A program made the translations under genes and the position numbers. Under the pieces are notes generated by a model. That model searched no databases. It had not been told where the DNA came from and saw only the letters and a list, made by a program, of their open reading frames with translations. DNA of 64,000 bases from Rhodopirellula islandica (GTDB taxonomy: Bacteria; Planctomycetota; Planctomycetia; Pirellulales; Pirellulaceae), in NCBI RefSeq assembly GCF_001027925.1, contig NZ_LECT01000007.1, positions 62,001 to 126,000 of the forward strand, in the 5' to 3' direction. Shown here in pieces: positions 1-7,671 of this stretch (position 1 is its first letter; each line of letters opens with the position of its first letter).

Positions 1-1588
1 CACCGACGGTGGCTGATTCGGCACAAGGCGTGAAGGATTCTTCGACCAAGGTCGGAACCATCTTGCAGACTTGGACCTTCTTTTCCTGGGTCACGGTGAC
101 GGGAACACTGACGGTGTATTCTTCGATCACTTGTTCAGCGACTTGGTCGTAACGAGTGGTCGAGTAAGGTTCGACGGTGTATTCCGGAACGTTGTAAGTG
201 AAGCTGACTTCCTTGGTGCGTTCTTCGGTTTTGTAGGTGACGTAGGGAATCGTTTCGGTTTTGGTGACCGAGGTGTAAGTCAATTGCTTACGAATGCGAG
301 TCCGGGTTTCGTCGTTGTACTGGACTTCTTTGCGAGTGCGAGTGCGAGCTTCGTCGACGTACTGCACAACTTGTTTGGTACCAGTCCGAGTTTCGGGTTG
401 GTAGACGATTGTCGTGCACTCGTAAGGAACTTCGGTCGCTTGTTGTTCGTAAACGGTGTAGTTCACGATTTGCGATTCGGTGGTGCTGGTCGTGACAGGA
501 ACTTCTTCCGTCACAACGTTGGGAACCCAAACGCGTTTGGTGATGGTGCTGGTCGTCGATCCACAGGCGGTGGATGCAGGCGACGAGTAGGAAACCCCGC
601 CACCGCAACCGGCGAGGACTTGCCCGCAGCCGTTGCCGCAGCCGCCACATTTGGAAACGCAACCGCCGCACGAGCGGCATCCGCTGCAACGGCGTCCGCA
701 CGATCCGCCGCAAGCGGAGGAGACCGACGAAGTCGAACCGCAACCGCCGACGTAAGTGACGTTGGTCGCAACCGGTGCTGCGGCGACTTCAACGACCTGT
801 TGTTCCCAGTGACCGTAGTCCTTGGTGACGGTTTGCATGGTGGTCTTTGGAACCGCCACTTCGATGGTGCGGCTCTTGGTGACTGGCACAGCGTTGACAA
901 CGGTGCGAGTCTTTTGAGTCGTCACGGCTTGAGGCACGTTGACCGTGTAGGTGAAGGTTTCGTCGACCAACTTAGGAACCTTGACGGTGTACGTTTCTGG
1001 AACGTCGACCAGGGTTGGCACGCGAACGGTGTACTCTTCAGGGATTTCGGACCACTGAGGAACCGACTCCGTGACTTCGACTTGTTTCTCTTCTTTCACG
1101 GGAACCAAGACGGAGTAAGTGATCGTCTTGGTGTCCGTCTTGGGAACGTTGACGACTGTCGTGCGATACTTTTCTTCCGTCACGGGAACCGTCTTGTAAA
1201 CGGTTTTGGTGCGGAAGCGAGTTTCGGGTTGGTTTTCGGTCACGTTGACCATGCGTGATTCGGTCACGTAGGTCGGTTTCATGACCACGCGATAACCGAC
1301 CACTGGTTCGCAGATGGTTTCGCGAAGAGGGGCCGAGGAGGTGACGACTGAACCGCCCATCACCGATGCGCCGCTGCTGTAAACAACGCCGGTTGAATAC
1401 GTGTGGCTCGGGACGACATAGCCTTGGCCGCAACCAACCGCGCCGCCGCAACCGCTGCTGACAACGGGAGCCGATGCACCGCACGGATCGGAGCATCCGC
1501 CGCATGGCACGCATTGGGCCATGGTGGTGGCAACCATGGAAGCGAAACAGGTCGCGACGATGGCTGCGAAAGTGGATCCAAACTTCAC
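1..1588 (-). CDS. YTV-repeat, cysteine-rich cell-envelope protein (3' end outside window)
   Basis: The minus strand is open from a GTG at 1588 to the left edge, at least 529 codons, with the stop outside the window. A GAGGAA Shine-Dalgarno sits about 8 bases before the GTG, and the N-terminus looks like a signal peptide ending near residue 24 (TTMAQC). The body is a run of short beta-type repeats rich in Val, Thr, Tyr and Pro (YTVRVP, YTVKVP, YTVNVP, TKTITYSV). A Cys/Gly-rich insert spans about residues 281-342 (CGGC, CSGC, CGGCGNGC). This matches the YTV family described from Rhodopirellula, whose members are linked to the proteinaceous cell wall. Disulphide cross-linking through the Cys block is inference. 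Nearby plus-strand open frames are antisense shadows. Confidence 0.85.
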   Translation of the reverse strand, partial: MKFGSTFAAIVATCFASMVATTMAQCVPCGGCSDPCGASAPVVSSGCGGAVGCGQGYVVPSHTYSTGVVYSSGASVMGGSVVTSSAPLRETICEPVVGYRVVMKPTYVTESRMVNVTENQPETRFRTKTVYKTVPVTEEKYRTTVVNVPKTDTKTITYSVLVPVKEEKQVEVTESVPQWSEIPEEYTVRVPTLVDVPETYTVKVPKLVDETFTYTVNVPQAVTTQKTRTVVNAVPVTKSRTIEVAVPKTTMQTVTKDYGHWEQQVVEVAAAPVATNVTYVGGCGSTSSVSSACGGSCGRRCSGCRSCGGCVSKCGGCGNGCGQVLAGCGGGVSYSSPASTACGSTTSTITKRVWVPNVVTEEVPVTTSTTESQIVNYTVYEQQATEVPYECTTIVYQPETRTGTKQVVQYVDEARTRTRKEVQYNDETRTRIRKQLTYTSVTKTETIPYVTYKTEERTKEVSFTYNVPEYTVEPYSTTRYDQVAEQVIEEYTVSVPVTVTQEKKVQVCKMVPTLVEESFTPCAESATVG

Positions 1589-2119
1589 TGGAGAATTCCT
1601 CAAAGAGTCTTAAACAACGATGGATACGAATGCCAATCGAGGTCCGACGGCACACGGGAAGGGGTGATTTGATACTCTGGGACGAGCCCGGAGAGTGTTC
1701 CTTTGTCCATCTCCTGCGGGTGGTTGTCGCAGCGTCGATGGGGGCATGTCCTTGTTCCGATGCAACAGATTAGATCAGTCCCGAAAGGTTACAATCGTTC
1801 AGGTCCTAAAAAAGCACCTAATTGTTGCAATGAGCACAATCCTTGCAACCGACGCAATCATCCTACAGCACGCAGGTTTCGCGTGGTCAACCAGCCGGGG
1901 CTCCTAGATCGGGGGGCCCAAACGATCGCGGGTGGGAAATCCTAGGAACATTTGCTTTTCCCCGGCGGCGTCCCTCGTGAGAGAAGATTCTGGTTGATAA
2001 ATTTCTTCTTTCGCACACTCAGTCCCTTCAGCGATTGGATCGTCCGGGGGACTCCGTTGTGAGGCCGGCAGCCACTGATGGCTTGGTCTCGACCGAACTT
2101 GCACCTTCCGAAGAAATCT
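1589..2119. other. Intergenic region between divergent envelope-protein genes
   Basis: About 530 bases separate the YTV gene (leftward) from the TPR gene (rightward), so it should hold both promoters. It contains an AT-richer patch around 1790-1860 with short TTGCAA motifs. I see no convincing -35/-10 pair, RNA gene or coding frame. Confidence 0.4.
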
Positions 2120-3517
2120 ATGAACGCCCTGTTAGACTCCCTCCGTTGGGCCGCCCGCACCGGATCGTCCGCCATCGTCATCGCGGTGGCGTGCGGGATC
2201 ACGCCTGCCATCAGCTTTGCTGCCAAACCGGGGCAACCCGTGGTCGCTCGCGTGGAAATGCAATTTGCGAAGGATGACAAGGTCGTTGATGTCATCGCCA
2301 AAGGTGACTTGTTGACGGTCGTGGAAGATCGCGGCGAGGACTACGTGATCGTCACCCACGATGGGACGCGGGGGGCAGTGGACAAGGTCAACGCCTTGGA
2401 ATTAGCGGAATCGACTGAGATTTACACCGATTTGATCGAAGAATTCCCCGAGGAAGGCCGCTACCACACGCTTCGTGCCTCGGCTTGGTGGGCGTTGGGA
2501 GAACAGGACAAGGCGATGGAGGACTTCAACAAAGCCATCGAAAAGGGCTACGAAGAGGCCCACGCTTACAGCAGTCGCGGTTTGTTCTACGCCGCTCGCG
2601 GTGAACATGACGAGGCCATCAAGGATTACGAGCGTGCCTTGCAGCTGGATCCCGAAGACATCACGCCGATCATCAATCGTGCCGCTGTCCGGATGGCTCA
2701 GCGTGAATTCGAGGCGGCAATTGGGGATTACACCGAGGCTCTGGAGGTTCGGGAGGGGAACGCCGGCCTGCTTCGCCAGAGAGCGCTGGCGTACAAGTCC
2801 GCGGGCGAAATGGAAAAGGCAATCCAGGACTACGATGCGATCGTGGACGACAACCCGGAAGATGTCGCTGCGGTCATGGGACGCGGCTACATCCGATTTC
2901 AACAGCATGAGTACGCGGCTGCGGCGGCTGATTTTTCAGCGGCGATCGAGCTGAATGAAAAGGATCCTGTGGCTTGGAACAACCGTGGCTACAACCGCTA
3001 CCAACTCGGCAAAGCCAAGGAAGCTCTCACGGATTACGAGCGGGCGATTGAGTTGGCGCCGGAGTACGGATTGGCTCACCAGAACCGGGCTTGGTTGCTG
3101 GCCACGACCGAGGATGAATCATTGCGGGACGCGGATGCCGCCGTGGAAGCGGCGAAAAAGGCTTGCGAGCTGAACGGCTATGGCAACATCAGCGATCTGT
3201 CTGCACTCGCGGCCGCCTTGGCAGCTCAAGGCGAATTCAAGGAGGCAGTGGGCTGGCAAGAAAAGGTGGTTGAGTCGGCTCCGGAGGACGCGAAGGAGTT
3301 TGCTGGCAAAATCTTGGATCGATACCGAGCTGAAAAGCCTTACATCGCGGATCCGATTGCGGCTGAAAAAGCGGAACTTGCTGCCGCCGAAAAGGAGGCC
3401 AAGAAGAAAGCTGATCAAGAGAACGCGGAAGCGAAGAAGGCCGCTGCGAAACAGTTGGCGGAGCAGGCTGAGAAGGAGGCCGAAGCCACGGGCCTGGAAA
3501 AGGCCGAGTCGCGTTGA
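2120..3517 (+). CDS. Exported TPR-repeat protein with N-terminal SH3-like domain
   Basis: This is a secreted or periplasmic scaffold protein of about 465 residues. The ATG at 2120 begins a good signal peptide (MNALLDSLRW, then a hydrophobic stretch ending PAISFA); an in-frame ATG at 2078 would only add a polar leader. After the signal, residues 36-95 look like a bacterial SH3-type beta domain (KGDLLTVVEDRGEDYVIV). Roughly seven tetratricopeptide repeats follow, with typical signatures such as AYSSRGLFYAARGEHDEAI and AWNNRGYNRYQLGKAKEAL. The last 65 residues are a Lys/Ala/Glu-rich probable coiled coil. TPRs mediate protein-protein contacts; no enzymatic residue is visible and the partner is unknown. 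Confidence 0.85.
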   Translation: MNALLDSLRWAARTGSSAIVIAVACGITPAISFAAKPGQPVVARVEMQFAKDDKVVDVIAKGDLLTVVEDRGEDYVIVTHDGTRGAVDKVNALELAESTEIYTDLIEEFPEEGRYHTLRASAWWALGEQDKAMEDFNKAIEKGYEEAHAYSSRGLFYAARGEHDEAIKDYERALQLDPEDITPIINRAAVRMAQREFEAAIGDYTEALEVREGNAGLLRQRALAYKSAGEMEKAIQDYDAIVDDNPEDVAAVMGRGYIRFQQHEYAAAAADFSAAIELNEKDPVAWNNRGYNRYQLGKAKEALTDYERAIELAPEYGLAHQNRAWLLATTEDESLRDADAAVEAAKKACELNGYGNISDLSALAAALAAQGEFKEAVGWQEKVVESAPEDAKEFAGKILDRYRAEKPYIADPIAAEKAELAAAEKEAKKKADQENAEAKKAAAKQLAEQAEKEAEATGLEKAESR

Positions 3518-3833
3518 GAGCGTCTTAGCAGACGAATTCCAGTGCCGATTGAGAACGCTGGCCTTGGCACGTGGACGGCACACTCTCGTCACGATCTTGG
3601 TGTGGATGCCCCCCACACGAACTTCGTACGCTCCACTTTTTTAGAAATTCTCGGCAGAAAGACTCAAGAATTGGCGGACCGCCGAATCAATTGGGGTTGC
3701 CGTGGTTCCCGCCGATGTCCGACCATCGCGCGGCGGACACAAGGCTGTTCTCTTCGTCTCCAAGGATGGTGAAGAAGAGAACCCAAACGCTTTGTGCTGA
3801 TTGAACTTTTCCATCGTCCAAGGAGGGACGAGA
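3518..3833. other. Intergenic region
   Basis: About 315 bases follow the TPR gene. A small hairpin just after its stop (CGTCT/AGACG near 3523-3536) lacks a T tract, so it is a poor terminator candidate. The only other clear signal is the AAGGAGG Shine-Dalgarno at 3820-3826 that serves the next gene. Confidence 0.4.
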
Positions 3834-5372
3834 GTGCAAACGACTCATCAACTGGCTGGCGTTCTCGATCGATCACGGCAAATTCGTTGGTTTGCTCAGC
3901 ACCTCATGATTCAGTTCATGACGGCGTGCTTTGCGCTTTCGGCTTTGGCATCGTCCGCTGCGGGCAACGACGCTGTTTTGCTGGAGTTCTCTTCGGCTCA
4001 GTGCGGCCCGTGTTTGGCGATGAAACCGGTCGTCTCCGAATTGATCGCTCGCGGTGTTCCCGTCCGCCAAGTGGACGTCAACAAAGAAGCCCATTTGACC
4101 CGCCGCTTCGGAATCCGCAGCACGCCAACCTACGTGGTGCTTCGGGAAGGCGAAGAAGTCACGCGATTGTTGGGCGTTCAATCGGTGAGCGAACTTTCCG
4201 CCGCGTTGAACCAAACCGCTGCCGGGCCGTTGATTCCGACACGCAGCACTTCGACCGAGCCGGCGTGGAGCGAACCTCAAACCCGCTTGGCTCCCCTGAC
4301 CTCCGGGCAAAATGCAGTCGATCGCAGTCCACGACGCGCGATTCGCAAGGAACGAGCCGACAGCGATTCGAATCCTGCGAACGATTGGCAGGCAATGAAC
4401 AACGCTGCTGCACCGTCCGCTCAATTGGTGAGCTCACGAGACGCGGCGATGGAGCCCATGCCCAGCATGTCTCTGGCTGATGCGATCGAAAAGGCAAAGG
4501 CCGCGACGGTACGCCTGCGAGTGTTCGACGGTCGTGGCTACGGAGCTGGTACAGGAACGATCATCGATACCAACGGCGATGAAGCCTTGGTGCTGACCTG
4601 CGGTCACCTTTTCCGTGACGGCGAAGGCAAAGATCGAATTGAAGTGGATTTGTTCGTCGCGGGGGAAGTTCGGACCGTCGCTGGACAAGTCGTCGACTAC
4701 GACGCGGGCGATCGTGACATTGGCTTGGTCGCCATTCGGCCCGGGTTTGCGGTGGAGCCTGTGAAAGTGATTCAAGAAGGCGAGACCGTCAAAGTGGGGC
4801 AGACGGCATTCAGTTTTGGATGCGATCGCGGCGATGATCCCAGCCGCCGTGACACCCGCATCACGGGGGTCGACAAATACAATCAAAATCTCGGTGCATC
4901 CAATCTTGAGATCGATGGCGCTCCGATCGATGGCCGTAGCGGAGGTGGCTTGTTCGATGACCGTGGTGTGTTGATCGGTGTTTGCAACGCCGCCGATTAC
5001 AAGTCCGATCTCGGGATCTACACTGGACCGGGGTCGGTTCACTGGCAGTTGGAGCGAATTCAGCTGGGACGTTTGTATCAAGGCAGTCCCGCGGCTCCCG
5101 TCAGCAACCAATTGGCAGCGACGCAGTCCAGTCCTGCAGCACCTGCGAACCAATTCGTTAACGAACCAGCACTCAATGCTCCCAGTCAGTTCGGTGCCAA
5201 CGTCGCAGCGGCGGCAGCCTCTGCGCCAGCCATGGCATCCGCCGGAACGGCGACCGAGATGATCGTGATTTTGCGGGATCCTGACGGCCAGCAACGCGAA
5301 CAGGTGATGACGTTGAGCAGTCCCGATGCCGATCTGGTCCGACAAATTCGCCAAGCTGCGATGAGCCGGTAG
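3834..5372 (+). CDS. Exported thioredoxin-like / trypsin-like serine protease fusion
   Basis: A strong AAGGAGG Shine-Dalgarno at 3820-3826 lies 7 bases before a GTG at 3834, which decides the start (512 residues). A long basic n-region and a hydrophobic core ending ASSAAG form the signal peptide. A thioredoxin-fold domain follows, with an intact CGPC redox motif near residues 57-60 and a cis-Pro TPTY segment. After a Ser/Pro/Arg-rich linker comes a trypsin/HtrA-like domain with a full triad: His in TCGHLF (about 258), Asp in DRDIGLV (about 294) and Ser in GRSGGG (about 369). The C-terminal 130 residues are Ala/Gln/Pro-rich low complexity. It could couple thiol status to proteolysis in the periplasm; that role is inference, while the two domains are clear. 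Confidence 0.88.
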   Translation: MQTTHQLAGVLDRSRQIRWFAQHLMIQFMTACFALSALASSAAGNDAVLLEFSSAQCGPCLAMKPVVSELIARGVPVRQVDVNKEAHLTRRFGIRSTPTYVVLREGEEVTRLLGVQSVSELSAALNQTAAGPLIPTRSTSTEPAWSEPQTRLAPLTSGQNAVDRSPRRAIRKERADSDSNPANDWQAMNNAAAPSAQLVSSRDAAMEPMPSMSLADAIEKAKAATVRLRVFDGRGYGAGTGTIIDTNGDEALVLTCGHLFRDGEGKDRIEVDLFVAGEVRTVAGQVVDYDAGDRDIGLVAIRPGFAVEPVKVIQEGETVKVGQTAFSFGCDRGDDPSRRDTRITGVDKYNQNLGASNLEIDGAPIDGRSGGGLFDDRGVLIGVCNAADYKSDLGIYTGPGSVHWQLERIQLGRLYQGSPAAPVSNQLAATQSSPAAPANQFVNEPALNAPSQFGANVAAAAASAPAMASAGTATEMIVILRDPDGQQREQVMTLSSPDADLVRQIRQAAMSR

Positions 5373-5455
5373 TGATGGCAGGTCGAGGCCTGCGATACAC
5401 ACTTGGTATCCTGTTTTGCCGCGTCATCCCAGCATCGATCTTCCGGTATCGCTGC

Positions 5456-6187
5456 ATGGAAATCGTGCGGCTCGACGATGTGTCAAAGAAAGATGTGCCA
5501 AAGAACCAAGGGGCGAATCAGCGATCGGAAGAGGCTCCTTACCGAGTTCGGCTGGCTGAGTCATCCGACGAGCTTGCGAAGATCGAACGTGTGACGCTAT
5601 TTGATCGATGTTCGTATCAGCAAAGTGCGGGCTCCGGCATTGCTTCCGATTCAGACGAGCCATCCCTTTCCGCGTACGGATTGGCTCGGGACACCGTTTC
5701 GGGATCCAAAGTCGGGGCAACCGAGCCGGCTCAGTCCTGGAGTGAAATCGTTGGGGGCGTTTGGATCGCAACCGACCGATTCATTGAATCGGACCTGCAT
5801 TTGCAAATCGACTTGGCCAAGCATCAACGCTGGCTTTTCGCGGCGAGATTGTCGCCTGAGGTTCGCGGTCGCGGCGCCTATTCAACGCTGCTTCACGAAG
5901 TGCTCGCGGCAGAATCCCCGACTGGATCCGGAGCGGCCAGTCAAGTGACTGCTCGCGATGAGGTGACGGCGGTTTGGGCCGCGATCAATCCAACGAACCA
6001 CCGCAGCGTGAGGGCTCATGCTCGATTCCGAATCGCGACCGCCGGGCGGATTCACTTGATTCGGATTGGATCACTCGCCGTTGGTTGGCGAGGCAGATCG
6101 TCCGCTGGATTCCAGTTGTCGATCAATCGAAGCTGGACGATTCGTGGAACCGAGTTTCCGATTTTGATGCGGGTCACAAAGGTTTGA
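5456..6187 (+). CDS. GNAT-like acetyltransferase family protein
   Basis: This predicted cytoplasmic protein has about 243 residues from the ATG at 5456 (MEIVRLDDVS); upstream in-frame starts reach back to 5372, beside the previous stop. The middle of the protein shows the GNAT motif A loop, RLSPEVRGRGAYSTLLHEVL, which binds the acetyl-CoA pyrophosphate. It is followed by an INPTNHRSVRAHARFRI segment typical of GNAT motif B. The N-terminal third is variable and has a polar insert around residues 55-90. The substrate cannot be told from the sequence. It lies 83 bases downstream of the protease fusion and runs convergently into the response regulator. Confidence 0.65.
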   Translation: MEIVRLDDVSKKDVPKNQGANQRSEEAPYRVRLAESSDELAKIERVTLFDRCSYQQSAGSGIASDSDEPSLSAYGLARDTVSGSKVGATEPAQSWSEIVGGVWIATDRFIESDLHLQIDLAKHQRWLFAARLSPEVRGRGAYSTLLHEVLAAESPTGSGAASQVTARDEVTAVWAAINPTNHRSVRAHARFRIATAGRIHLIRIGSLAVGWRGRSSAGFQLSINRSWTIRGTEFPILMRVTKV

Positions 6188-6221
6188 AGCGGGCCGCGAT
6201 CGCCCGACTGGTCAAACGCGT

Positions 6222-6719
6222 CTAGACGCCCATCGTTCCAGATCGTGCCGGGCTTGGATTGCCGGCGGCGGCAGACACGGCGGCCTGTTGCAGGTGGATC
6301 ATCAATTTCTTGTGGTCGCGAACGACTCGCAGGAACTCGTCTTCGCTGACGGGTTTTTGAATGTAGTCGCAAACTCCCAGTTCATCGCATCGAGTTCGAT
6401 ACGAAGCTTCCTCGCAGGCGGTCAACACCACAGTGGTGACACGTGCGGCGTCAGACTGCAGTTCTCGCATTTCTTCCAGCACGTCGATTCCAGTGCCATC
6501 GGGCAGGATCATGTCCAGGAGCAGCAAGTCCAATCGCGGGGCGCGTGCGAAGATGCCGGTTCGTTTCATGAACAAGATCGCTTCATGAACGCTGCGAACC
6601 AGCGTCAATCGGTGGTGCAGACCGCTTCGTCGCAGCGCGTGGATTGTCACCCGCGCGTCAACCAAACCGTCTTCGACCAACAGAATTTCCATTGGTTTGG
6701 TGCGTGAATCGCCTAGCAT
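6222..6719 (-). CDS. Single-domain response regulator (CheY-like receiver)
   Basis: The 165-residue protein is a stand-alone receiver domain. The acidic pair E16-D17 (LLVEDG), the phospho-acceptor Asp69 (LLLLDMILPDG), the switch Thr100 and the invariant Lys122 (YIQKP) are all present, so it should be phosphorylatable. No output domain follows; about 30 mostly Ala/Gly/Pro residues form the tail. A second in-frame ATG at 6692 (MEILLVEDG) could be the true start. It begins just after the stop of the helical protein at 6721, so the two are probably translated together. The cognate kinase is not in the window. Confidence 0.9.
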   Translation of the reverse strand: MLGDSRTKPMEILLVEDGLVDARVTIHALRRSGLHHRLTLVRSVHEAILFMKRTGIFARAPRLDLLLLDMILPDGTGIDVLEEMRELQSDAARVTTVVLTACEEASYRTRCDELGVCDYIQKPVSEDEFLRVVRDHKKLMIHLQQAAVSAAAGNPSPARSGTMGV

Positions 6720-6720
6720 T

Positions 6721-7284
6721 CTACAACTCCCTTTCGATCAGTTCGGCTTCGAGACGTTCATGACGGGTCATCTGACGTGTGAAGTGGGCAACCTGTTCGG
6801 CAAAGCTGACCACAGCCGATCGATCACAACCTCGATATTGTAATTCCTCCGACTGCTCCACGAGATCACAAAGGTCCAGGTACAGCCTTTGATGCTGTTC
6901 GAGGGCCAATTGAAGCTGTTGCTGCACCTCTGCAAAGTCAGGCGAGGCATTGGCCAGTTGGGGGGTTGGGCCGACGGTTCTCAGGTAGCCGTAGGACTCT
7001 TCCAGGCCAAATTGAAAGGCGATGAGGTCTCTCAATTCGCCAAGGGCACGCACAAATTGCTTGATTAGAGCTTGGCTGGTCGTGTCGGGGTCCCAGTGTT
7101 CCGCCTCGCAGAGAGCTCTCAATTCACTGGCTGCGAGCCAGAGATTGGGATTGCTGTCCTTGATTTCTTGCAGAAAAGCCGCGTTGATCAAGATTGTTTG
7201 GGAGGTGTTGTCACCGTCCCGGACCATCGCAGGCGGGGCGATCATTGGTACCACCCTCCGAAGATCGGGTTTTGCGCTCGTCAT
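6721..7284 (-). CDS. Alpha-helical protein partnered with response regulator (hemerythrin-like?)
   Basis: The 187-residue protein is predicted almost entirely helical, with no membrane segment or signal peptide. The order of its segments (LRDLIAFQFGLEESYG in the middle, HFTRQMTRHERLEAELIE at the end) resembles a hemerythrin HHE four-helix bundle. However, the usual His in the central HFxxEE motif is replaced (FQFGLEE), so metal binding is doubtful. It is immediately upstream of, and probably translationally coupled to, the CheY-like receiver at 6222-6719. A role as phosphotransfer or interaction partner is possible but unproven; I would not assign a function. Confidence 0.55.
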   Translation of the reverse strand: MTSAKPDLRRVVPMIAPPAMVRDGDNTSQTILINAAFLQEIKDSNPNLWLAASELRALCEAEHWDPDTTSQALIKQFVRALGELRDLIAFQFGLEESYGYLRTVGPTPQLANASPDFAEVQQQLQLALEQHQRLYLDLCDLVEQSEELQYRGCDRSAVVSFAEQVAHFTRQMTRHERLEAELIEREL

Positions 7285-7671
7285 GCCAGTGTTATTCCTC
7301 CGTGCTTTGGTGGCCCGTGCTCTGGAAGATCATGCCCAGCAATCGAGTCCAGGGCAGAGACAGTGAGAGTACGACTGTGGGATCATGTCGTCAAGGAATT
7401 TTGCCAGGGGGGTGGCGTGGAATGTCACCTCATCGCAGGTTGTCGAGGAGCAGAGTTCCCCTAATCGTTGCGGTTTGACGGAACGAAGACGACAACTGGG
7501 GGTGACGCCGTGATCATCTGTCATGCATCGATCGAATTCTGAGGACACTTCTGAACCGATTCTTATTAGGATCTTTGCAATTGCCCCGTTTGACGAGTGG
7601 ACTTTTGAAGACATGATGTCACTTTGTCCGGTGCCCTGCCTCCCACGCCCCCTTCAAAGTTCCGTGAATCA
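7285..7671. other. Intergenic region between divergent genes
   Basis: About 385 bases lie between the leftward helical-protein gene and the rightward alkaline phosphatase, so promoters in both directions are expected. I found no RNA gene, clear inverted repeat or credible coding frame. Confidence 0.35.

Noticed and set aside
71-1258. Plus-strand open frame of 395 codons
   Set aside because: It is the antisense shadow of the repeat-rich YTV gene, with Asp/Gly/Phe-rich low-complexity sequence and no recognisable domain. The minus frame has a signal peptide, Shine-Dalgarno and family repeats.
4434-5402. Minus-strand open frame of 322 codons
   Set aside because: It lies opposite the trypsin-like domain, which has a complete catalytic triad, and has no domain of its own.
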